From positions 62,001 through 126,000 of the forward strand of contig BLSF01000043.1 of NCBI GenBank assembly GCA_012862575.1: a DNA stretch of 64,000 bases, given 5' to 3'. Position 1 is the stretch's first letter; every line of letters starts with the position of its first letter. The notes under the pieces were generated by a model that was given only the letters and a program-made list of their open reading frames with translations, had not been told where the DNA came from and ran no database searches. The position numbers were made by a program, and so were the translations under genes. Shown piece by piece: positions 19,736 through 27,855 of the stretch. The stretch comes from Parietichytrium sp. I65-24A (lineage: Eukaryota > Sar > Bigyra > Thraustochytrida > Thraustochytriidae).

Positions 19736-22700
19736 ATGGGCGAAACCGCGGCGGCGGCGGCCGCGTCGAGTCCCACAGCAGCGGCGGTCAATGCCTCGGG
19801 AGCGGAAAAGTGTCCTCGAGGGGTACGCGCGCACCCGCCAACGAAGAGCAGCTCGTCGAAGCAACGTTCCGGGAACACGCGGCGGTTCCCGCGAGCACAC
19901 CTGTGGCGCTGGACGCAGCCCGATGCCAAGGAGCAAGAGCGAGCGTTCGAACAGGCCACCAGCATGCAGCTCGTCCCCGCCCCACACCAAGATCCCAACA
20001 CAATCAACAACACAACCAACACAACCAACACAAACAATGTAACCGTAACCACACCTGCGCCTGCGCGCACGTCCGCGCAAGAGCAGCAGCATACGCAACA
20101 TCAACAACAACATCAACAACAACATCAACATCAACAACAACAACAACATCAACATCAACATCAACAACAACAACAACAACAACAACAGAGGAGCAAGAGA
20201 TCGTTCGAGTCGTCGCTCGTGGCCAGCGCATCGGCGTCGCGGCGGAGACACAAGGCTCAGATGCAGACACAGACACAGATGCAGACACAGATGCAAACGC
20301 AGCAACAGATGATGATGAATCCAGCGAGGCGCGCCAGGAGGTTCAGCCTCACAGCTTCATCAGCGTCATCAGCGTCAATAGCGAATGACGCGGACAATGA
20401 TGCGGCGGAAGGCAGACGGCGGCGCAAGACCAAGGGCAAAGGCAAAGGCAAAGGCAAAGACAAAGGCAAAGACAAAGACAAAGACAAACTCAATGCCAAT
20501 GTCAAAGACAAACCCAATGCCAATGTCAATGTCAAAGTCAATGGCAATGGCAATGGCGATGGGAATGGCAATGGCAATGGGAATGGCAATGGCGATGGGG
20601 ACGAGGAGTTGGAGAGGCTGAGGGCGATAGACCTGCGCGGCGAGGCGACGCCCACGCCTCCTTTGGAGCTGTTCGGGTTCTCTGAGACGTCGTGTTCGAC
20701 GGAGATGGAAGAGCTGGCGGAGCTGGCGCGGCAATGGGCGCGGAATGGGGAGCAGGACGCGGAGCAGTCGGCGCAGGAGGCGTTCCGGGAAGCGTGCCTG
20801 GCGCTGGGCGGCGTTGCCGAGCCGCTGCTGCAAAGCGGGAGGGATGCTGCTGCACAGGCGACGGCCGAGGCCAGCTTGCTGCACATGCGGCCGGAAGTGC
20901 GCCGCAAAGCGGACGTGGAGCGCGAGAACGACAGGTCGTCGATGGCGTCCAGCGCGACGGCCATGGGCTGGCGCGGAGTGGCACGGACTCGTGCGCCGGA
21001 CGAGCTCAGGCTGGAGCATCTCGCGCTGGGCGACAGGCTCATGCCCGCCCTGGCGCAAGGACTGGCGGCGGATGCGCACCACGCCGCGGCCGGGCGACGG
21101 TGCTTCGTGAGGCTCAACCTGGCCGGGTGCAGGCTCTCCGGCGCGGGACTGACTGCGCTGATGCGGGGCGTCGCGCGCCATCCCAGGGCGTTGAGGCTGG
21201 ACCTGGCGCGCAACAGACTCGGTCCTGCCGGGACGGCCCCGCTGGCAGAGGCCATTCGCACCGGCGGATGTGCGGCGCTGCGGGCTCTGGACCTCAGTGA
21301 CAACGGCATCGGCGATCGGGCAGTGCAGGATCTCTTCGCAGCGCTCAGAACCAGCCCCTGCGTGGAGTGGGTCAACTTGGCTCGGAACCAGATCGGCGCC
21401 GCTGGGGCGCTCGCCATCGAACAGTTCGTCCTCGACCAGGCAGCAGGCCCCGGCAACGCAGACTTTGAAGACCTCGACGACGATGACCTTGCGTCTGCCA
21501 AACGCAGCTCGTTTCTCCTCTCCGGCCTCACGCAAAACGTCGGGAAACCCGACCTGACCCGCGGCGCTAGCCAGTTGGGCTTTGCTGTTCTCCCCGAAGC
21601 TGCGGGAGCATCGTCTGCGGCGCCGCAAGACCCGGCATCTCAGCAGCAACCACAACAAGTTCGTCAACACGTCGACTCGAGGACGCATCGCAGCAAACTT
21701 CGGACCTTACTGCTGGACTGGAACCAGATCAGGGGCAAGGAAGCTGCGCGGCTAATTCTTGCGTTCCAGGAGAATCCAACCGTCAGGGAGCTCAGCCTCA
21801 GCTGGAACGGGTTTGGCGCGCACGAACCCACCACCCAGGCCATCTACCGCTTGGTGGAGACCAACTCGGCGCTGCAGGTGCTCAACATCGCACACAACTT
21901 GTTCGAAAAAGAGGCTTGTGAAACCATCCTAAAGAAGTTGATGCTCTCCAAGAGTCTGCTTAGCCTCGATCTCAGTGGCAATCAGCCCCACGAAGACATC
22001 TTCTCGCGATCGTATGCCAATCACGAGCTGGCCGAGTCCTGGCCACTCCTTGCCAATGATCTCACGGGAACCACCTTCATCTACACCCGGTACGTGTCCC
22101 AACCGTCCATGATGCAGCAGCAAGCCGCCGGTCTGTCCGCCCCGCCACCTGTCGCTCAGCTCCCAGCAGCCCCAGACGCCGAAAAGGACAAGGACAAGGC
22201 CGTCAGCACCACCAAAGGTGCTGCAGACATGCGAGCATCTGCCAAGCAGCGCAGACAGGATGGCTCCGGCAAGAACTTTGCTCTGGTGCCGCCAGGCACC
22301 AACAAAACAAATAACAAGACCGAGACAGCTGCGACCGCAGCCGCAGCCGCAGTCACCTCATCGGAGCCGGAAGATTCCGGCGAGGAGAAACCGGAGCCTG
22401 TGCATGATGTGGAAGAAATCGTGGATGCCGCCTTGTGGAAGCGGCGCAGCCAATGCTGGATCGACGGCCGCTGGACCCAGCGGACGATATGGTACTTCCC
22501 CGGCATCAGCGGACCGCCCTCCCAGGAGGTCTACGTGGAACTCATGCTTCCCGGCGGCGCGGCAATGTGTGCCAAGATGAAGATGGTTCCATCCATGCAG
22601 CGCAGCTGCGAGAAGAAACCGAAGGTCATGTTCCAGTCTATGTCCAAGGCAAAACTCAACCCGAGAGAGCCCGCTATCAAGTCCAGTTCCACTCTCGTCA

Positions 22701-24478
22701 AAGGCAAACAGCCGACTCGCTTCGGCACTCGAGCTGGAGGATTGCTTCAAAAGCGTCAGACGCAGAGGGGGATGCTCAATCAGTCTGGCAAGTCCATAGC
22801 CGGCAAGGGAGGAGGCATCGGTGACACGCTTGATGCTTCTTCCTACGCCGGCTCCATGAAACGAAAGATGAAGCGAAAAGACCAAGCCGGAGGAGCAATC
22901 TCGGAAGCAAGCGAGCACGTCTATACCTACGACAAGCTTTTGGACCTTGCTCGGCGCGATAAAAAGTCGCAGCTCGGGAAAGCAATCATGGATTCTATCA
23001 AAATACACACCGAATCGGGTGGCTCTGACTCTGCTTCCATATCGAATCTCAAAGACCTTTCGCTGTCCCAGGAAGAACCCATTTGCCCTTGCTTCATCAC
23101 GCTCATGCTCCCTCCCGGACGCACACAGTACAAATTCGTGGTGCGTGGTGCAGAGATTTTTGCAAAAGACCAAGACACATGTTGGACTCGCTGGCCGATC
23201 GAAGCGGAGGCCGAACCCGGTTCCAAGTCGAAGGGCGCCGTGGACATTCAGCAGCAGCCTTGCGTGGCTAACTGCACTGACTTGAAGTGGCCAGCCAACC
23301 CAGTTCTCAATCTTCCAAATCCTGATCCCGGCTGCGAGAGACAACCTCCGCCATTGCCGTGGACGATTCGCAAGTCTATCTTCCGATACCATCACTGCGA
23401 CACCGTGTCGCTGCTCAAGCAGGCGTTCACGCTGGACTGGGAAAAGGTTGAGGCGAACCAGATGGTGCGCAAAGCGATTGGCGAGGAGCTTGACTCCGTG
23501 CGCGAGCTGCTGTGGGCAAACTATTCAGATCTTTGCACCGTCTTCACCGTGCTCGCGTGCGGGGGCCAAAATGCTTTTGCGCTCAACTTTGAGGATCTGC
23601 GCAAGTGGACCATGGAGAAAGGGGTCGTTCCGTCCACAATACCTGAGGAGGTACTTTTTGAGCTCTATGACCAAACCGCTCTATCAGAGCTCCGTCTCGC
23701 CACCAACCCGTGGGGAAAGCATTATAGCTTCATGGTCAAGACACAGAACGGCGACCCTGACCGAACAGAGTGCAACATGGTTCGCTCGCAGTTCTTTCAA
23801 TTCCTCCTCCTTCTCGCTATCAAGGTGTTTGCGCCAGGTGTCCGGCCGTCTCTCGCTCGAGCGCAAGAGAGAGGGAGCTCCAAGAACTTGAGCAAAGAGG
23901 CCGGGAGCCTTCAGGTTATAGCGCGTTCCAAGTTTGGCGCGGAGTCATTCGATACACCCTTTGATGCCATGCACCATTTGCTGCGGAACATATTCGTGGG
24001 CCACGAAGGCGAATATGTCCACAGAGATGTCTTCCGCCGTGGCCACTTGTTCTTCGAAGACGTTGTCAACGTCTTCCAGCGCCACCTCGACTTTCTCAAG
24101 CAAGTTTTTGACAAAGTCTCCGTGAAGGGTCATGTGCTACATGACTTTATTCCCTTGGAAGTGTGGGATGCCAAATTCTGCAACTTTGGATCCGAATTTC
24201 CAAAGGCCTCGCTTCACAAAATCTTTGCACTGTCCAAAAACACGTGGGTCGATTTCTCAGATCCTGACTTTGCCCCGGGTCTTTGCTTTCTCGAGTTCTT
24301 GGAGTGCCTTGCTCGTCTTGCATGGCTCAAAGTCCTTGCTGTCAATGTCGTCTCTGCATTTGACAAAAAGTCGAACGCAATTTCCAAACTGAACAAAGAG
24401 ATTTACGGGGTGCATGACGATGGGCTCGCCATGCACCTCGAAAACATTATACAGCTCCTCATCAAAAGGCGCTTTTGA
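19736..24478 (+). CDS. Large LRR protein with low-complexity N-terminus and conserved C-terminus
   Basis: 1580 residues in one exon. Residues 1-300 are low complexity: Gln/His repeats (about 121-152), Met/Gln/Thr repeats, KGKGKDK repeats (about 232-260) and Asn/Gly repeats. Ribonuclease-inhibitor-type LRRs lie at about 450-590 (LDLARNRLGPAGTAPLAEAI, LDLSDNGIGDRAV) and 650-750 (LLLDWNQIRGKEAARLI, LNIAHNLFEKEACETI). A segment at about 1118-1145 (ITLMLPPGRTQYKFVV) resembles the AMPK-type glycogen-binding fold. The C-terminal ~370 residues (from LPWTIRKSIFRYHHCDTV to FLEFLECLARLAW) look conserved and helical, perhaps EF-hand-like. LRR proteins of this style occur in cilia and cytoskeleton, but that role is inference. 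A copy of the recurrent element lies inside the first 32 codons, so translation may really begin at Met77 (19964). Confidence 0.7.
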   Translation: MGETAAAAAASSPTAAAVNASGAEKCPRGVRAHPPTKSSSSKQRSGNTRRFPRAHLWRWTQPDAKEQERAFEQATSMQLVPAPHQDPNTINNTTNTTNTNNVTVTTPAPARTSAQEQQHTQHQQQHQQQHQHQQQQQHQHQHQQQQQQQQQRSKRSFESSLVASASASRRRHKAQMQTQTQMQTQMQTQQQMMMNPARRARRFSLTASSASSASIANDADNDAAEGRRRRKTKGKGKGKGKDKGKDKDKDKLNANVKDKPNANVNVKVNGNGNGDGNGNGNGNGNGDGDEELERLRAIDLRGEATPTPPLELFGFSETSCSTEMEELAELARQWARNGEQDAEQSAQEAFREACLALGGVAEPLLQSGRDAAAQATAEASLLHMRPEVRRKADVERENDRSSMASSATAMGWRGVARTRAPDELRLEHLALGDRLMPALAQGLAADAHHAAAGRRCFVRLNLAGCRLSGAGLTALMRGVARHPRALRLDLARNRLGPAGTAPLAEAIRTGGCAALRALDLSDNGIGDRAVQDLFAALRTSPCVEWVNLARNQIGAAGALAIEQFVLDQAAGPGNADFEDLDDDDLASAKRSSFLLSGLTQNVGKPDLTRGASQLGFAVLPEAAGASSAAPQDPASQQQPQQVRQHVDSRTHRSKLRTLLLDWNQIRGKEAARLILAFQENPTVRELSLSWNGFGAHEPTTQAIYRLVETNSALQVLNIAHNLFEKEACETILKKLMLSKSLLSLDLSGNQPHEDIFSRSYANHELAESWPLLANDLTGTTFIYTRYVSQPSMMQQQAAGLSAPPPVAQLPAAPDAEKDKDKAVSTTKGAADMRASAKQRRQDGSGKNFALVPPGTNKTNNKTETAATAAAAAVTSSEPEDSGEEKPEPVHDVEEIVDAALWKRRSQCWIDGRWTQRTIWYFPGISGPPSQEVYVELMLPGGAAMCAKMKMVPSMQRSCEKKPKVMFQSMSKAKLNPREPAIKSSSTLVKGKQPTRFGTRAGGLLQKRQTQRGMLNQSGKSIAGKGGGIGDTLDASSYAGSMKRKMKRKDQAGGAISEASEHVYTYDKLLDLARRDKKSQLGKAIMDSIKIHTESGGSDSASISNLKDLSLSQEEPICPCFITLMLPPGRTQYKFVVRGAEIFAKDQDTCWTRWPIEAEAEPGSKSKGAVDIQQQPCVANCTDLKWPANPVLNLPNPDPGCERQPPPLPWTIRKSIFRYHHCDTVSLLKQAFTLDWEKVEANQMVRKAIGEELDSVRELLWANYSDLCTVFTVLACGGQNAFALNFEDLRKWTMEKGVVPSTIPEEVLFELYDQTALSELRLATNPWGKHYSFMVKTQNGDPDRTECNMVRSQFFQFLLLLAIKVFAPGVRPSLARAQERGSSKNLSKEAGSLQVIARSKFGAESFDTPFDAMHHLLRNIFVGHEGEYVHRDVFRRGHLFFEDVVNVFQRHLDFLKQVFDKVSVKGHVLHDFIPLEVWDAKFCNFGSEFPKASLHKIFALSKNTWVDFSDPDFAPGLCFLEFLECLARLAWLKVLAVNVVSAFDKKSNAISKLNKEIYGVHDDGLAMHLENIIQLLIKRRF
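19806..19830 (+). promoter_or_regulatory. Recurrent element copy inside the predicted 5' coding end
   Basis: AAAAGTGTCCTCGAG followed by GGGTACGCGC. In other genes this element is upstream of the start. Here it overlaps codons 24-32 of the longest model of the LRR protein, suggesting that the true start may lie downstream. Confidence 0.35.
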
Positions 24479-24800
24479 TTGAGAGAGAAATGAAGTCGAT
24501 TGAGCGAATGAGCAATAAAATTATGCAACGTATTGTTTGAATCAGTGTAAGTACTACAGTGAAAGTAAATAGATGTGTGTTTCTGCTTCTCTTGGTGTAC
24601 CTTGTCCGCGAGAATTCGGCAAAAGCAGGTCTCGGGTGCGTGAAGTCACCCACGCGCGAATACGAAGGCGGCTGCGTGTCATCGTGCGCAAGGTCGCCTT
24701 TCAGCCCCACGTAATACTTGCTCATTCCTGTTGAGAACTGATATGCAGTCAAAAGTTCCCTTAGTTCCCGTTTATTCGGGGCGATGGATTCGCAGAACCC
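24479..24800. other. Convergent spacer
   Basis: The 3'-to-3' spacer of 322 bp. An AATAAA at 24514-24519, 36 bp after the LRR gene stop, is a plausible polyadenylation signal. Nothing else was seen. Confidence 0.5.
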
Positions 24801-25802
24801 TCAACGCTTAAGCTTGAGTCTGTTGATCTCCTCATTCTTCTCTGTCAGCTCTTGAAGGGCCTTGTTCAACTCATTGGAAAGCTGCGTGAGCCTTATTTGA
24901 TAGATGTTTATCTGCTGTTGGGTGCTCGTTGCCAGTTCGTGCTTCTCTTTCGTGATGGCCTGTAGCTCTTTGGTGATTTCCTCATGGTCATCCCGAATCC
25001 GATGATAATTCTCCCTGGCATGCTCAGCCACTCTGGCGATGTTTGCAATGTTGTACTTTGCCTCCTGTAGAGTCCTATCCGAGTCAGAGAGCTCTACTTT
25101 GAGCCTCTGTATGGTGGCCTCCAAACTTCGACGCTTTTTCACCTCTTCCAAGAGCTCTTCCCGCAAATGTTGCCTCTGCGCTGACACTTCCTCAAGCTGC
25201 GTGTTCAAAGAGTGAACTTGAACAAAATATGGTTCTTGGCAAAGCTGAGTCTGGCCTGGGGAGAGTTCGCTGAGGTCGGAAAATATGTGCCTTTGAAACT
25301 CTTGATGCAGCTCTAGAAGAAGGCGCTTCACTGGGCCACACAATGGTGCGAGCTCTGCAAGAGCCTGGCAGCAAGCTGTCACGAGCCCGAGGTCCAAAAC
25401 TCCATTCTTTGAGTCATGGTCTTGCCTCATCTCTACGCGGCTCTTCGCCTCTCGAAACTTCCATTCGCACGCGAGAGCTGCGCTCTTGAAATCTTGGCCG
25501 GCCTGAAATCCACTACCTTGCGAATCCTCCATCGCAAAGAGAATATTGCTTTTTGGATTCGCGTTCACTTTGTTGTTCGAGTTGGTCGCGCGGCCAAACC
25601 ACGGCTCTCGCGGAATGGCGTTTGGCACATACTGCAGCTCTCTTCTCTGCGACTGCTTTCCGGCGGCCTTTGCGCTGTACTTTTTCGGCCGGGTGGGGCA
25701 TCTGGCAGCAGCAGCGTGCTTATCATTTGCTGACAGCCTCTCTTTCAACAGCAAGGAGTTTGGGTGTGGCATGGCCCCCTTTTCCGGACTGAACAGGCTC
25801 AT
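24801..25802 (-). CDS. Coiled-coil protein, possibly TSNAXIP1-like
   Basis: 333 residues from the ATG at 25802, the first in the frame after an upstream in-frame stop. The N-terminal ~110 residues are polar and basic. A helical block (LVTACCQALAELAPLCGPVK to LELHQEFQRHIF, about residues 140-175) precedes a long heptad-rich coiled coil from about residue 195 to the C-terminus (EELLEEVKKRRSLEATIQRL, ELNKALQELTEKNEEINRL). The layout recalls the N-terminal domain plus coiled coil of translin-associated factor X-interacting protein 1, found in ciliated organisms, but similarity by eye is weak. It is likely a structural or cytoskeletal protein. Confidence 0.6.
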   Translation of the reverse strand: MSLFSPEKGAMPHPNSLLLKERLSANDKHAAAARCPTRPKKYSAKAAGKQSQRRELQYVPNAIPREPWFGRATNSNNKVNANPKSNILFAMEDSQGSGFQAGQDFKSAALACEWKFREAKSRVEMRQDHDSKNGVLDLGLVTACCQALAELAPLCGPVKRLLLELHQEFQRHIFSDLSELSPGQTQLCQEPYFVQVHSLNTQLEEVSAQRQHLREELLEEVKKRRSLEATIQRLKVELSDSDRTLQEAKYNIANIARVAEHARENYHRIRDDHEEITKELQAITKEKHELATSTQQQINIYQIRLTQLSNELNKALQELTEKNEEINRLKLKR

Positions 25803-26496
25803 CTTTGCCTGCAGCGCATCACGCAACCCTGCCAAGAGCAGCTGGCGCGCTGTTGTGTTGCGGAGGCTATTCTGCCCGGCCGCGTTTCATTCACAGCTTT
25901 CGAGCCCTCTGTACAGCGGAGATGGGCTTTGACATGCACCTTTCCACACTCATTCACGAAAGGAGAAACCTGCGAGGGAGGGGAACGGAGAGGACTGGCG
26001 CTGAGTTAAGTGCTAGTTTCAGAAACTAAGAGCCAAAAAGTCATTGGGGTGGTAGAGCACACATCTTTCAATACCGCGTGGAGCGGATTTCACGAATGAC
26101 GAAAGGGCAGGGAGATTGACAGAGATCGTTGATGCGTTGACGCTTTTGATTCTCCATTGCACGGGCATCATTCCACGTGTTCTCTTCCTCGTCTCGCGCA
26201 TGGACAACGCAACCAAGTTGAAAGATAAAGTTCTCTCGCAGCCATCTCGTGATACACATTCTTTCATTCATTCATTCAATTTTTTATTTGAAATGTTGTT
26301 ACTTTGTAGCTACAATTAACTCGCCATTCACACGTCTCAATCAGCAAGTTCACAATGCTAAAGTCCCGTCTTATAAAGCAGCTACAACTTCCGGTAGGAT
26401 CTGAACGGATACATATGGAGCAACGAGCTGTTCACTAAGTTTGGCGTATTGATCATTGTTGATCGATTGATCAAGAGACAAAGAGAAAGAGAAAGT

Positions 26497-26650
26497 GGAA
26501 CTTGAACTTGCGCTCACTGCCAAAGTCAATTTGGCAGCAAATGAGGACTGATCTTCGACTGCTTGCTTGAAGGCCTTTTTAGTCGAACTTGAACCCACTG
26601 CTGAAGTCAACATGGCAACGTTTGAGAGCTGATCTCAACTGCTTGCTTGA
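26497..26650. repeat. Diverged direct duplication, about 70-bp copies
   Basis: Copies at 26497-26570 and 26584-26650 share GGAACTTGAACTTG or CGAACTTGAACCC, CACTGCYRAAGTCAA, TGGCA, and ACTGCTTGCTTGAA in order, with many substitutions and a small length difference. The duplication is probably old. Confidence 0.65.
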
Positions 26651-27379
26651 ATGGTTAAATATCGACGTGGCAATCTGGAAATGGAGAGATAAACACGGAC
26701 AAAGAGAGATTTCGAAGTGAGGTCTCAAGAGTTGCCTAGAACGCGAATCTTGCCTGCGACGGCAGTGTCGCGTCGTTTGATTCTCGGTGCAATCTTTCAT
26801 CGCAGAAATCTCAAACCTCAGACCTCAGAACTCGGAACTCATGCGCGAGAATACGTGATGGCCTTGTCTTGTTGCTTTTGAGCTGAGCTGTCGGAGCTGT
26901 GATCTCTACGAGAGCTCAGCAGCAGCAGAGGAAGAGGCCTGTGTGATCTCTTCTCTCCTGGTTCTATGCTCTCAAAATTTTCAGTTTGGAACTTTGTTCG
27001 CACCTGTGCTTGTTCGCATTTCTGGAGCGTGTACTTGGTGAGCTGCGATCTGATAGGAATCGAATTGAAGAGGATAGAACTGGAACAGAATGGAATGAAA
27101 AGCATTATCAAGCGTTCGTTCGCACATCCCAAGTTCATGTTCATTCATTCATTCATTCATCCATCAGAACAAGTACATGAAAAGAAAAAAAGAGCAAATC
27201 AATGCCAAGACGGAGAGGAAAGAGGCTCGACACTCTCGACACTAACAATTAAATTTCATTTCATTGCATTGCACATTTGCTTTCCTTCCTCCAATGCTTC
27301 CCATTTCCAAAAGCTTTACCAAACAAACACATGAAGAGTTACCAGATGATAGAACAGGCCTAAAAAGGAGAGAAAAAAA

Positions 27380-27485
27380 GACACACTAGGGCTTCCCACC
27401 TAGTCCCCTACGGTAGCACTCACCTAGCCAACCTGGAGTTCGGATGGGTTCCGGTGTACTCCCATAATCTGGTCTAGCCATTGTC
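27380..27485 (-). rRNA. 5S rRNA-like sequence, shortened (possible pseudogene)
   Basis: The minus strand contains ACACCGGAACCCATCCGAAC then TCC, matching the loop B-helix III-loop C region of eukaryotic 5S rRNA. About 45 nt further comes GGGGACTAGGTGGGAAG then CCCTAGTG, matching the helix IV/V and 3' region, at roughly the right order and spacing. A T7 run follows at once (27373-27379 on the plus strand), like a Pol III terminator. GACA/TGTC can pair the two ends. Compared with the usual ~119 nt, about 11 nt are missing between the two blocks, where the internal promoter A box and GTTAAGC lie. It may therefore be a pseudogene or a 5S-derived element rather than a working gene. Confidence 0.5.
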
Positions 27486-27623
27486 TATCTTAATCCGTAT
27501 ACCCGTGCAGCCCGTGCTGCCCAACTAGTCCTTTACTCTCCTCGAGCCACGCTCTATGTAGAAAAATATCTCGGACTTGGTCGAAATTAGCAGCAGTGGG
27601 ATGACGATTTTTAAAAGACACAG

Positions 27624-27637
27624 AAGGGTACGCGAGG
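27624..27637 (-). promoter_or_regulatory. Recurrent upstream element, partial, inverted
   Basis: The minus strand reads CCTCGCGTACCCTT, the right two thirds of the recurrent element, 220 bp upstream of the HGGG-repeat protein start. Confidence 0.4.
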
Positions 27638-27855
27638 TATGCTGCGCGTACATGCTCGCAGTGACCGAGTACACCGAATACTACGGGCACCACGCACATC
27701 TGATCATAGGGACGTGGGCGTAATATAACGGTAGGCGTTAGGTCAGGCAGTTGCGAAAGGAAGATCGTCGCCGAAGAGAGATCGATTCACGCATCCTTCT
27801 GGCTTCTGGGTTGGGCCGTTGAACTGGGAGGTTAGGCCCGTGCTTTGGATGAACA

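Larger units (their letters stand above)
25803..27855. other. Intergenic region with a 5S-like sequence and duplications
   Basis: Contains a duplicated segment (26497-26650), (ATTC)n tracts at 26258-26280 and 27137-27162, the 5S rRNA-like sequence at 27380-27485 and a recurrent element copy at 27624-27637. Short open frames are present; none resembles a known protein. Confidence 0.55.

Noticed and set aside
20257-21688. Two long minus frames (424 and 437 codons) opposite the LRR gene
   Set aside because: Antisense to coding repeats; low complexity and no domain.
26040-26110. tRNA-like start (GGGGTGGTAGAGCAC)
   Set aside because: No GGTTCGAATCC-type B box and no cloverleaf could be drawn.
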